Notes: generated by a model from the sequence alone, not told the origin. DNA of 64,000 nucleotides from Prorocentrum cordatum (GCA_963575745.1 CAUYUJ010005002.1:589979-653978), one strand, 5' to 3'; shown: positions 43,335 to 54,289, numbered from the stretch's first letter. Translations and numbers: made by a program.

Positions 43335-44868
43335 TCTAGTGCCGGGACAGTACGTCTCGATGGAGTACGAAGGGGGCGAGGTCGACCATGAGCGCGTCTT
43401 GCTCTTCCCTCTAGGTGGTGGGGCCTGGTGGATCGGGACTCCCGATGTCGACGAGCACTTTCAGGGCGTGGCTTGTCAGGACGCTAGCGACGGCCCTTTG
43501 CGCTGCAGCCTGCTGCCGGCGGACGGCTCGCCCCCGCCCGCGCGCCGCGGGCGCCGGCGTCGGCGGCTGCGCCGCTTCGCTGACAGGCTCGGGCCTGTGG
43601 AGCTGCGCGAGGGCATCCTGCGTGGGCTGCGAGCCTGCGAAACCGAGTGCCGCGTGGGCCAGCGCCCCGTCATGCCGGAGCTCGCGCGTGACCCTGGCGG
43701 CGAGCTGGCGCCGATCGTTCGGCTCTTTGGCGGCTCCTTCCCGCCGATGGCCCCGGGCCGACGCGCGCGCGGCAAGCAGCCGCGGCCCGAGCGGAGCCGC
43801 CGAGGCCCCCCGACGCGGTCACAGGCACCGACGCCCCTCCGGCCGCGGAGGGGGCGACGGCGCTCGTCGCGCGGCCGCTGCCGCCGCGCGCTGGTCATGC
43901 CTCGGCGCTAGCGGAGCCGACCCCCATCCATGGCCATCGGCAGCGAGGTGGGCGTTCGCAGAGCTCCCTTCGTCGAGGCGACTAGCGGGCACGGGTTGGC
44001 TTTTTTGGACGAGGGATACGCGCGGGCGGTGCAGATGCGGATCGAGGACATACCTATACCTGCCTATGCTGAGACACGGGCCGCCGGCCTACGCCAGCTG
44101 CTGGGCGCTGCTTCTGCTGGCGCAGGGGTTGGCCTTCGCGACCGCCTCGGCCGGCCGCCGTTGTCGGGCCCGGAGGAGACCCCCTCGGCCGCCGAGGCGG
44201 TCGCGCCGATTGAGGGCGAGGATGTCAGGCTGCTGGCCGCGGACTTCGACGGGCAGGGCGAACGTTTCAAACCCTGGCGCGAGGCGGTCCACGAAATCAC
44301 CCAGGAGGAGTTCAGCGACCAACCCCTGGACGCGCCACCCAGCGCCCTCGCGACGTGCAAGAGCATGCCGAGGGTGGGAGGCGACCCGCGGCCGTGGCAC
44401 AGGCAGTATCTTCGTGAGATAGCGTCGCCAACGCGGATCGAGTGGCCCACGAGCTGCGCTGCATCTGCGAGGATTTGTACATGGCCGGCTGCTACGACCA
44501 GGTGAACTTGGGAGGACTGATGGTGCTGGAGGTGCTCTGCAACCGGCTGGCTGGCATCGTTGCCGCTCGCTCCAACCCGCAGCGTGTGCAGTGGGAGCTG
44601 GCGAAGTACTACACAGGAGTGCAGTCGGCCGAGCGCGTTGGGGGGCCAGCGATGGGCGCACGTGGTGCGCAAGATGCGAGAATATCGAGGAGGTCAGCAG
44701 GCGCTGCGTGGCGCCCCGACTGGAGGCCATGAGAACGGCTTCGGCGGTGGCGGAGGCGGCGGTCGGGGCGGCGGCGGCGAGGAGGGCAGAGGAGGCGGGG
44801 GCGGCCGAGGGCGCGGGGGCGGCGGGCGTGGCCGAGGCCGCGGCGGCGGCGCCCCCGGGGCTCAATGA
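43291..44868 (+). pseudogene. Gag-like region of the retroelement
   Basis: Begins MALLPFGEEGGWHSDLVPGQ and stops at TAG 43909-43911. The same frame continues with MAIGSEVGVRRAPF to WHRQYLREI, then shifts near 44445 to RVAHELRCICEDLYMAGCYD and QVNLGGLMVLEVLCNRLAGI, and shifts again into a Gly/Arg (RGG-like) tail at 44740-44868. The helical middle and basic Gly-rich tail suit a nucleic-acid-binding gag-like protein. Function inferred from position and composition. Confidence 0.55.
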
Positions 44869-45022
44869 CGGGCCCGCTGGCTGGGGGGGCCCCCCGGCCC
44901 CAGCCGGTTTTCAGGGGGCTGGCGGCCGCCCCGGACTGGCGGCCTCGCGGGGGCAGCGGGGCCTGTTCCCGCTTCCTCTGCTGGCGCCAGACTCGGCGTG
45001 CCCTGGGCGCGGGCGAGGTCGT

Positions 45023-46309
45023 CTGTCTATGGCGAGTGACGCGCTGAAAGCATTGAACTGGATGGCAGGCAGCAAGGGTTTGTTGTGGGCTGATCGCGGC
45101 CCCGACGTCGTGCCCGACTCGATGCAGGCTGACGCCCAGGGAAGGGTGCGTGAGTTGGCTGACAGCTGGCACCCGCGCCCGTCCCACCTCAGCGACGAGG
45201 CGGCTCTGAGGAAGCTGCTTCAGGGACACTCCCCGTGTCGGGCGGCGGGTTGTCCGACAAGGGCCACGTCCTCCAAGCTCGACCTCGTGAGTCTGCTAGG
45301 CTCAGTGCAGGAGTGTACACTAATAAGGGACGTGGCGCCCCTGGAGGTCATCGGATTCTTGGAGGACTATCAAGAGCGCATGCTGGCGCCATCGATTGAC
45401 GTGTACGAGACCGCCCCCTACTTCGATCCTGTCCTGAAGTTCAATCAGAAAGAGTATCATCGCCTGGCTCCGCCGTCTAGCGGAGATCGGCATCGCATCT
45501 TGGGCGCCCACCCAGAAGTGCCAGGTGGGCCTCTTCACGGTGGAGAAAGACGGCGGCGCGGCCCAGCGCCTCATCGTCGACGCCAGGCGGGCCAACGAGT
45601 GCTTCAAGGCTCCGCCAGGCGTGTCTCCGCTGTGTTCGGAGGAGCTCTCCCGCGTGGGGGTGGAGCTGCCTGCCGACGCGCCACTGGGTTCCGAGCGGGC
45701 TGTCGAGCTGCTGAGCGACTTCTACCTGGCGGTCGGACTCTCCGACGTCTCGAACTGCTTCCATCGGCTGCGCGTGCCTGCGTGGCTGTCTGACTAGCTC
45801 TGCCCCCCCCCGGCGCCGGCTCACGTGATGGGGGCGACGGGCGTGGAGGTTAACGGCGGCCGGCTCGGCCGCGCGGAGGCAGTGACTCCGTGCTGGGCCG
45901 TCCTGCCCATGGGCTGCAACTGGAGTTTGTGGATCGCGCAGATGATCAACGAGGCCATGGTGACGAGGGTTGCGCCCTCTGCGAGGAGTCTGTCGGCAGG
46001 GCGCTCGAGCAGCTGGGGGGGGGCTTCAACCGCGAGAGCCTGCTGCTGCACAAGTCTGAGCTCTCGCGGGCGGGCATCGTGGCCTTGGGCACGGAGCTAG
46101 ACGGCACCGCCTTGAGGACGCGGGTCACGCCTCAGCGCCTCTGGAACATCTACGCGGCGCTGGAAGAACTCTTGAGGCGCAAGCGGGCTAGCGCCTGGTC
46201 CGTGCAGGTGGTCCTCGGCCACTGCACTTTTGCTGCCCTGTGCTGCCGAGGGCTGCTCAGCGTCTTCCACTCGGTGCGCGCGCTCGTGGAGCGCGGCCAG
46301 CTGGGCTGA
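45023..46309 (+). pseudogene. Retroelement reverse transcriptase, damaged
   Basis: MASDALKALNWMAG leads into the N-terminal part. After a frame change near 45450 the fingers read VGLFTVEKDGGAAQRLIVDA, RRANECFK. Motif A is VGLSDVSNCFHRLRVP with its Asp. TAG at 45795-45797 follows WLSD, then PAPAHVMGA and motif B-like VLPMGCNWSLWIAQ continue in the same frame. After another shift FNRESLLLHKSELSRAGIVA follows directly. No YxDD/YVDN box lies between 45945 and 46030, so the catalytic palm has been deleted. The connection region ends GLLSVFHSVRALV. Confidence 0.65.
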
Positions 46310-46310
46310 G

Positions 46311-47031
46311 CCGCTGTGGGAGGAGTGCCGAGCGGAGCTGCGCGTCTTCAGGTCTCTCATGATCTTCGTGGTGAGCGACAGGCTGCGTTGCTGGAACGAT
46401 CTGGTGGTGCAGATCGACAGCAGCCTCGAGGGCTACGCCGTGGCGCAGGCCTTCTGGCCCCTGGACGCCGTGAGGGAGGTGGGCCGCACCTCCGAGCGCC
46501 AGCGCTTCCGGCGAGTCGGGTCTCACCGTGCCCGAGAGAGCGCCCTCGAGACCGCGGGATTCAGGCAGCAGGCGGGCGGGGGCTGGTCAGTCGCCTCGGG
46601 GGCAGATGAGTGGGACTGCGACGAGCCGCCCTCGGAGGCGGCGCGAGACTGGGAAGTCGACGACCAGTCTTTCCCAGAGGTGCCCGCCAGTCTCTTGAAG
46701 CCAGATCTCCGGCGATTGGTGAGAGTGCAAAAATGGAAGAGAGTCGAAGGCATTCTTATCAAGGAAGCTCGAGCCTTAGTGAAAGGATTCGTTCGTGTTG
46801 TGACTAGCGCACACGTCAGTGATATGAGACAGTTGCTTCTCTGTGATAATATGTCGGTCACCCTCGCTTCTGGCCGGAGTCGCGCCAACAGTTTTTTGCC
46901 CCTGTTCCAGATTCGCGCTTTTCAGGCCCACTGTTTGGCCAGGAATATCCATGGCTCCGTTCGTTGGACCCCCAGTTGAACTTAACTTCTCGGACAAGGG
47001 TATTCGAGGTTTTGAGAATAGCAGTGTGTAG
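46311..47031 (+). pseudogene. Retroelement RNase H domain
   Basis: LVVQIDSSLEGYAVAQAFW supplies the first Asp strand, EARALVKGFVRVV the Glu helix, MRQLLLCDNMSVTLASGRSR the second Asp, and RWTP..ELNFSDKGIRGFE the C-terminal SE.N.SD.GSR-like motif after a frame change near 46975. The order D-E-D fits the RT-linked RNase H of DIRS-like elements. Confidence 0.6.
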
Positions 47032-47234
47032 TAAGACGTTGGTCGATGAGATCCCTTGTGCGAGTGTCCAAGGCAACAGTTTACAGGAGATGGCTGAATA
47101 CCCACAATCCCCGCACCATTGTAACTCAGCCACTCCTGTTCAGGCTGCCCCTCGTTGCAGGCCCGTAGGCATGTTGGCCCAAGATGTCCCATGTTCTCTT
47201 CGTATTTCTTCCGAGCCCACGGGCTATTGCAGTC

Positions 47235-48389
47235 ATGGCGGCCAGGGAGCGGCAGGCGAGCTTGCCGCCAGCGGGGCCTCGGCCGACCAGGAGCCAACGA
47301 GGTCACGCGTCTCTGGCCAACCAGCGGAGGACGACGCTCCGCCCGCAGGACGTCCAGCTGGCCTTGCGCGATCGCTTGGGCTGCAGTCGCCAGGAGCTCG
47401 CCCTCCCCGAGAACGACGAGCAGCTGAGCCGCGGGCCGACGCTGGCCGACGTCGGCGAGAGCAGCAGCACCGACGACGAGGCGAGGCCTGGGCCCGGCGC
47501 CGGTCGGCGGGCAGTGCTGAAGCGCAGGGGCCACCAGAGGCGACGCAAGTTCCTGGACCTCGCCCTCGCGACCGCCGCGCTGGGAACGACCACCTTCTTC
47601 GAGCCGAGCTCGGTGACTCCGAAGGTGCTGGAGCGATGCGAGACCGAGGTCGGCGGCTTCATCGGCTTCGTGGGCAGTCGTCCACTGGTGCGCGACGAGA
47701 AGGCAGACGCCACGCTGGTGGACTACTTCAACTTCCTGTTCTCCATTGGCTGGGATGCGAACAAGGGCGAGCAAGTCCCGGCTGGCCCGGTGTGCCTGGC
47801 GCCGGAGTTCTCGCGGGCTGGTGGCCGCCAGCTCCGCCGGGCCTTTCGCTGCCTGGAGGGGTGGCGGCGACGGGCGCCGGGTCGCGGTCGGCGGAGCTGG
47901 CCGCTGGCCCTGTGGGCCGGTATAGCTTGGCGGCTGGTGGAGCGGGGATTGTTGCAGATGGCTGCGTTCCTTCTGGTATCGAGGCCGAGCGAGCTGATGG
48001 GCCTGTGTCGCCGTGACATCATTGCGCTTTCTGCGGGGATCTCCCCATTCTGGAACCTGCTCCTGTTCCCCTCGTAGCACGCGGAGCGGGGCAATACACA
48101 TCTCAGCGATGTCAGTATAGTGATGGACCCCCCATATCTGCAGCTTCTGGGACCGATCCTGAGAGTGCTGGCCAGCGGGGCACGGGAGGAGTCGGTCTGG
48201 ACGTTCACGTACCCGCAGTACCTGATGGAGTTCAAAGCTGCGCTGGCCGAGCTCGAGATCAGCGAGACCATCGGGCCGTATCAGACGATGCACTCGGGTC
48301 CGTCGATCGACATCGCGCGACGCTACCGCACCGCGTCAGAGGCGCGGCGCCGCGGCCAGTGGGCAACCGCGAAGAGCGTCCAGCAGTAG
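47235..48389 (+). pseudogene. Retroelement tyrosine recombinase, catalytic residues lost
   Basis: From MAARERQASLPPAG. A core-binding-like helix set (DYFNFLFSIGW, RAFRCLEGWRRRAPGRGRRS) precedes FLLVSRPSELMGLCRRDII, which holds the first catalytic Arg. TAG at 48075-48077 interrupts the frame. It continues with HLSDVSIVMDPPYLQLLGPI and YQTMHSGPSIDIARRYRTAS, the His box, in which relatives usually have LRHSG, so the second Arg seems lost. EARRRGQWATAKSVQQ then meets TAG at 48387-48389, where the nucleophile Tyr is expected, before EKGARL. The protein would be inactive. Confidence 0.65.
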
Positions 48390-48520
48390 GAGAAGGGGGC
48401 CAGGCTGGGAGAGAGCTGGGAACTGCTGTCAGCTCCCGTGCGGGGGCTGCTCGAGGCCTGCGAGGCAGCGCTCGAGGACGTACTCGTGGGCAGGCCGCAC
48501 GGCGTGACGCTCCCCTGGCG

Positions 48521-49246
48521 GGCCACTTCAAGGGTCGGTACATCCTCGACCTCTACTCGGGCACCGCGGGGGTCGCCCGAGCGGCGGTCCAGCAGGGCCG
48601 CAACGCTCGCGCGTTCGATCGTGCCCGCGGACCAGCAGAGGACATGACCAGCGATAGAGTGCTGAGCCGGCTGGGCGCTGCGATACGCCGAGGCGAAGTG
48701 CTGGGGGCAGCCATGGGCCCGCCGTGCGACGACCGGGGGGGCGCCGCGGACCTGGGGCGGCATGGCCCAATCCGCTGTGTGGAAAAGCGCCGGGGGCTGC
48801 CTGAACCCCTCCTCATGTCTCGCCAGTGCGACAGGCGCAGGCGAGGCAATAAATTTTCAGATGTGCTTTGCGTATTCTTCGTGTGTTGTGTCGTAATGGG
48901 GTTCCGACCATTCTAGAACGCCCGATCTTGTCGCGAATCTGGCACGCGCCCGAGCTTGTGAGTATCATGCAGCGATATAGGGGACACACCAGAGTTTTTG
49001 ACCAGTGTCAGTTTGGGCGAAGCTGGCGAAAGCGCACGGAGCTGGCTTTCTTTTCCCATAGATACTGCAGACACCGAAAAATTTGATCGCCCATGCAAGG
49101 GCAGCCTTGGTTTTTGCAGTCGAACAGACCGCGAGCATTTCGTGATAGAGGGGGCGGCACCATCAGGCATGAAATGGACCGCCATCGCAGCCTCCTACCC
49201 TCCAGCTCTGCGCAAGGCCATGGCCCAGTCGCTTCTTTTCCCATGA
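48521..49246 (+). pseudogene. Retroelement cytosine-methyltransferase-like domain
   Basis: GRYILDLYSGTAGVARAAVQ matches the SAM-binding motif I of C5-methyltransferases (DL.SG.GG). Then AMGPPCDD has the Pro-Cys of motif IV. After a frame change come VPTILERPILSRIWHAPELV and DQCQFGRSWRKRTELAFFS; after another, CKGSLGFCSRTDREHFVIEG and WTAIAASYPPALRKAMAQSL to TGA. Cytosine methyltransferases inside retrotransposons have been reported in dinoflagellates. Broken in at least two places; an N6-adenine or RNA methyltransferase is less likely given PPC but not excluded. Confidence 0.55.
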
Positions 49247-49521
49247 ATGCGATCGGGTCGCTACTCTAGCTTCTGGCTGGCGCCGGCCTTCTGCCCCGCC
49301 ACTTTTCAATGCGTGTGTTTTTTCTTGATGCCCTGTCCCGCCAGTCCATGGGTACCTTCAAGCATGGGTAGCCCTTTTCGGGTTTGGAATGTCGCGAGCG
49401 GGAGCCATCTCGCCTCTCAGGCCCCCGCCAGTCCGTGCACTGACTGGCTGGCGTCCAAGTCGCGTCGACGCGCGGCACCTTGTAGCAGAAATTACCCCCG
49501 CGAGAAAAATGCAACAGCACC
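49247..49521 (+). other. 3' untranslated part of the retroelement
   Basis: Between the methyltransferase-like stop and the right direct repeat. No ORF or clear inverted repeat was recognised. Confidence 0.4.
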
Positions 49522-49566
49522 TGTGTGTGCTTGCGCGGGAAGGTGAGGGGTATTATTCGGGTGATG
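49522..49566 (+). repeat. Right 45-bp direct repeat of the retroelement
   Basis: Partner of 42818-42862; all differences are transitions. Confidence 0.75.
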
Positions 49567-49720
49567 AGGGATGACAACTTACGCAAGTTGAGCGATGTTC
49601 CGAAGTATTGCTATACTTTCTGCGCATGTGAGGCTTTCGTTGCTGCTGGGGCCGACCACGGCGACAATGAGCGGCCAGTTGTGGGGGTGTCCTCTTGGCG
49701 CAGAGCCCCCGCCCCATCGC

Positions 49721-49721
<1 letters not shown>

Positions 49722-49758
<37 letters not shown>
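49722..49758. repeat. Uninterrupted T37 run
   Basis: 37 T residues without interruption. Read on the minus strand it is a poly(A) tail after ATCGCGCATTGT, so a minus-strand retroposed transcript may end here. The minus-strand sequence upstream (49760-50100) was not recognised. Confidence 0.7.
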
Positions 49759-49762
<4 letters not shown>

Positions 49763-50161
49763 TGCGCGATGTCGCCATGACTCTTACTTTCCTTGCGAAG
49801 AAGTGGCGAACGAAAGTGGCCAGCTCTTGGCCCACACCCAACCACGAAGGGTTAATCAACACGGTATGTTTGAATGAGTTCTTTGTGGGGCCCCATCAAC
49901 GCACTGAATGTATTTGTCGCACGCCAGGCATTTCGAGGAGGGTAATTTTCGCCGGCCTCTTCCCCTTCGTTCTCCGCGTTTGGCCGCGGGTATTTCGAGA
50001 GTTTTGGTTGTGTACGGCAATTGCCTGATCATTTCAAGGTTTGGTCACCTGAAGCGTATAGTCGGCGTTGTTTTGAACGCCGTTGTACCTCATGGGTGAG
50101 GGTTCGTAGGGGTTGTAATTTTATCGCTATAGCCCGCCCGCGGTATATATCTCACTCGCTC

Positions 50162-50193
<32 letters not shown>

Positions 50194-52663
50194 CTGCTGT
50201 AGCAGCATTCCCTAGCAGTTTGTCTTTCACGCTCTAATTCTGGTCGAAGCTTCACAGTCCTCTTGTCGGGTCCTCACGGTGGCGCGTACTGGGCCAGGCA
50301 GTGGTGCGTCCCATGCTGGCACCGGGAGCACTACGTAAGTGTTTGTTCGAGGATGGTTCGTCAGCGCCCCAGGGTTCCCTGGAAGCATCATGTTTTGACT
50401 GTGCTTGCTATGGTTTTATATTCAAGTGGCCTTCGGCCAGTGCCGCCGATCCGGGTCGCTCGGGGTTGCCCCCCAGACGCAGACATTACGGGCACACGCT
50501 CAAACACACACACACACACCACACGCCACACGCGCACATTATTTTGTCGCTGCCTTTGGCCAGTTCCTGGCCGCGCCATTCTGCATTCGCGCGCGCGCGC
50601 CACCACGATCACTTTCCACAACATTACCATTATCGTTTCTGCTCACCACACCGACTGTTTATTTGTCTCTCGCGCGAACACGCCGCGCCCGGCACTCGCG
50701 CGCGAGCACCGTGCACACGCGCGCTCACACGCACGCGCGCCCACATGAACACAAACACGCGACACACATATGGACACACACCACCACGACCCCCCCCACC
50801 CCCCACGCCACCAGAACCCACGCCACCGGAACCCTCCCCCCCCTTTCTCCCCGGCAAACCAAGCGTTCTGAGTGTTGTGTTTCCGATGGCGCCCTGTCAG
50901 GAATTCTGCGCTCCTAATTGGATCCCGATGGACTCAATCGGAATCGCAGCGCTCTCAGTATCAGTGTTTTCCTTATCAGAACGATCCCGATCGTAAACGC
51001 AGCGCTTCTTTTATAACATGTTGCTCCCAGTGTTTTTGAAGCTCCATGATATTGCACTCTTGGACGCTCAAACGACGCCTTGCGTTTTGGACGAGAGGCT
51101 TGCTGAGACAATTACCCTCCTGTGTCTTGTAGGCCCTGAGGCTTAAGGACGGAAATCTCCCCTGTGTTTTTATGGGTCGCAGATACGGTTCTGCGAATCA
51201 AAGTGATTTTTCTGTTTCGGTGAGGGCGAGTGACAGGGAGAGGGTGGTCTGGGTCCTGTTTCGGTCTGGGCTTCCTCCTCTTCCACGTCATCTTCAGTCT
51301 CGCCGTTCATACGACTATGGGATATGTATCATGTCCCTCGTTCGTGCTTGCTGCTACCTGATGTTAATACTTGTTCGGGCTTTCGCAACATCTGCATATA
51401 TGTTTTGATAGTCAGCGTCTCGTAACGCGGCTTAGCCTCGCGAGACGCTGGCTCGTCACAACCCATCCACATACACAGCTACTGTTGCAGCTTTGCTGCG
51501 TCGGGTTGCAACTCTTCTTACTTGTCTCTTATATCTGTGCTTAGCTTTTCATCTGGCGTCAGTCTCCTTCTCATCTCGGTTCCTGTGCAGTCAGCCTTAC
51601 TACCTATAAGGCCGCCCCTGTTGTGAGAAGGGTGAGGGTGGTGCTTGAAGTTTTCAGTTTCTGGCGGTTTTGCGTCAGATGGTTGTACTTGCGTAGCGAA
51701 GGATCAAATTGTCAAGCTAATGCTCCAGCACAGATAGTGTCCAACTAGCGAGACATCGAACGGTGTCACCATCACCGATCCGAAAACGAATTGGGTAACG
51801 ACCTGTCTGTTTAACTCACTGGCGATATAAGTAACGATTTACCGAATTGTCAGACTAAGGATCCGACAAATCCCCAACCAGTGCTTGCACTTTAAGGTCT
51901 TACTTGCGCTGCAAGGAACTGGCCCTGGGTGCCGGTGCTGGCGGTTGTTGCGCGGACCGCTGTAGCCTTGCTTGGACCGCCAAGGTTTCCTGGCCCGCTG
52001 GCCCTGTGTGTCGCCCATGGCCGATGCTGTGTAGACCGTTGTGGCCATGCTCGGGCCGCTCCGTCGCCTGTTTCTTGGCGCTTCGGCTGCCGTTCGGACC
52101 TGGGGCGCCTTGGGGCAACTGTGGGGCAGCTCAGGGGGACACGCGCCTAGCAGGGGGCGAGGAGTAATCTGACGTACGTGCCCCTCGCCAGGGGAGGATC
52201 TCTCGCGCAGGCGCAGCTTCGCCTCGCGCACATGCGCGGCGCGAGCCGAAACCGGACTCGATTTCCCAGGGGGTGGGGGGGGGCTCCCACATGCCGATAT
52301 GCTTCCGATGAGCTTCCGAGACCGCCGCCCGCGAATGACCAGAGATGTTTCCGCCTCCAAGCGGAGCCACCATCAACGAAAGAAACCACTCTCGGTGAAT
52401 ACGTCTTGTAATTCTGAGAAGCTTGAAGCAACAATGCGATGCCGTGAGCTGCGGAGGATATTCTTCTTTGTGTTCCCATCTTGTCAAGATTTGTTTGCTT
52501 GCGCTTGGGCTGGCAGGCTCAGCAAATCGCTGGCCGACAGCAGGGTGGGGCGATCCATCTGGCGCCAGTGGACCGCGAAATAACGGGCATGAGGGTACCA
52601 GGCAGGGAAATATTGAAACCCAAGGTGTAGCAGATGCAGGCGTAGGCATTCGGCACCGCACAG
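49759..52663. other. 2.9 kb without a supported gene
   Basis: Contains (CT)n at 50158-50182, (CA)n at 50505-50518 and (GC)n near 50590. 51414-51422 and 51441-51449 form a perfect 9-bp stem AGCGTCTCG. 51400-51860 is near-balanced in composition. Minus-strand poly(A)-linked sequence lies at the left edge. A GCACAG acceptor at 52658-52663 closes the interval. No coding region was recognised. Confidence 0.45.
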
Positions 52664-52999
52664 GAGCATGGCGTGGTGGTTGAGGTTCCCCAGGTCGAGT
52701 TCCACAAACTGACCAACCTGGTCCCAAAGGTGACAGTGGTTGAGGAGCCGACGCTGGTTGACGTGCCCTATGTGCAGACTGTGACCGAGGCTCGCCCCAA
52801 TCTAGTGCGACAGGACTTGCAAAGGCACGTGCCTCGTCTGACTGTCCGCGAGGAGCTTCAAGTGGTGCCGAAGCCAGTGACACGGGTCGTGGAGGAGACC
52901 GTGCAAGTGCCTGTGGCATCGCCACCAAGGCCGATTGTGCATATCAAGGCGAAGGTCGATGTTGTCGAAGACGTGCAACAGGTGAAGGTGCCCACCCAG
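52664..52999 (+). CDS. Internal exon of an alveolin-like protein
   Basis: 112 codons in phase 0, bounded by ACCGCACAG|GAG and CAG|GTGAGC, a good acceptor (AG|G) and a canonical donor. It reads EHGVVVEVPQVEFHKLTNLV, PKVTVVEEPTLVDVPYVQTV, and later VVPKPVTRVVEETVQVPVAS. Alternating Val, Pro, Glu and Lys in EVPQV/VPKV repeats is the signature of alveolins, which build the cortical network beneath the alveolar sacs. No partner exons were recognised within the window, so neighbours are either far away or absent; an isolated gene fragment is the alternative. Reading beyond 52999 loses the repeat at once, which supports the donor. Confidence 0.7.
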
Positions 53000-53520
53000 G
53001 TGAGCTCAGTGCCTAGCTGGCCTTTGGAATATATGTGTACACATGATGTGAATGTGGGTGTTGTCCCGTGCGGAGCGAACCCTCCCGCCCTCCGGATCGT
53101 TCATCCTTGGTTTCGTGCTCGTGGCACCGCCAGTGCGGGCCAGTACGAAACCCATGGGCCACCCATGAGATGCACGAAACCTTCGGGAGGACCTTTCGTG
53201 CACCGCCAGTGCGGGCCAGTACGAAACCCGGGATGCTTGGAAGCCCTGGGACTCTCGCAACCTCCAGATTCCCCACCCGAATTGTCAGAATGTTCAGGAA
53301 TCGGCAGGTATCTTAGTACCTTCAGGTATCTTCAGGATCCCTCAGAATTCCTTCTGGAATCCTTCAAAGATACCATTTGGAATCATCCTTCTGGAGCCTT
53401 CCAGGAAGCCTTAGGAAGCCCGGAGGAATCCTCAGGAAACACTCAGGAATCCCAAGGAGTCGTCAGGAAGCATTCTTAGGAGTCTTCCGAAATCCTTCAG
53501 AGATCTGTCAGGAATCCCCC
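53000..53520. repeat. CGCCAGTGCGGGCC duplication and TCAGGAATCC decamers
   Basis: CACCGCCAGTGCGGGCCAGT plus ACGAAACCC occurs at 53126 and 53203. 53290-53520 is made of degenerate TCAGGAATCCTT words. If the alveolin exon is spliced, this is intron. Confidence 0.6.
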
Positions 53521-54289
53521 ACGGATTCTCACAATCTTTCTGCCCGCAAGGATGACCCCCCCCAACGCCCACAGGGAGACCCACCACCCACTCCCATATT
53601 GGGGGGGCAAGGGGGCGGACCCACGGCGGCACGTGGCGCGCCTGGTACAAAGCCCACGGGAGGGCGGGCGGAGGGGGGTTTCGCGGGTCGTCGGCGGCAC
53701 CCAGTGCGACCAGTAGGAAGCATTCGGGACTTTCTTGGGGGGGTTCGTGCCACCGGGCGCCGCTCATGCATTCCCGAAAGGGCCTCGCCTTCGAGGGTCG
53801 CAGGAGTTGCCGTCTCTTCCTCGGCGGAGGGCGGCGGAAGGGCGGCGGAAGGGCGTCGGAAGTAAAACGAGGGTGGCCCTGCCTGCGGAAGCCGTCGGAA
53901 GCCGGCGGAAGTAAAAAATGCTTCCTCAAGAGAAGGCATGTTTTTTTGCGTTCAGTGTTTCCAGAACCCACCGGTTTGCATGATATGATATGATCGGTTT
54001 GCATGATTTGCCCCAGCAGCGGTTTGAGGGTTCTAGAAGTTGTACGGGAATTGTCGTCGTGACTCTTTAGGGGTGCCCTGGACTGGGGCTCTTTGCGCTC
54101 GCTCTGCAGTTGGGGTCCACGAGAAGGTCGCCCCTGCCAAATCAAGAGCGCCCTGAATTCCTCTCTGTCTTTTCTCGTGCCTCTGCATGTCTGGGACAAG
54201 GGAGCCCTCTGTAGATGCCTTCGGAAGAGCCGGGTCTCCCTTTGAGATGCCCTCAGCCACGGGCCCCGACGGCGCCACATGTGGGGCTC
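53521..54289. other. No supported gene
   Basis: GGCGGAAG words at 53830-53920; nothing else recognised. Confidence 0.4.

Larger units (their letters stand above)
42818..49566 (+). mobile_element. DIRS-like (tyrosine recombinase) retrotransposon with methyltransferase-like domain, decayed
   Basis: All parts read on the plus strand in the order gag-like ORFs, RT, RNase H, tyrosine recombinase and a SAM-dependent methyltransferase-like domain. Known DIRS elements combine RT, RNase H, a methyltransferase and a tyrosine recombinase, usually an adenine methyltransferase before or beside the recombinase; here the methyltransferase is last and looks cytosine-type. 45-bp direct repeats lie at both edges. 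At least six frame changes and three TAG stops interrupt it, so the copy is inactive. No integrase (DDE) domain and no long LTRs were seen. Outer limits are taken from the direct repeats and are inferred. Confidence 0.75.

Noticed and set aside
51414-51449. 9-bp AGCGTCTCG stem as an RNA gene or terminator
   Set aside because: Single short stem with an 18-nt loop, no conserved neighbours, no tRNA, 5S or leader-RNA sequence around it.
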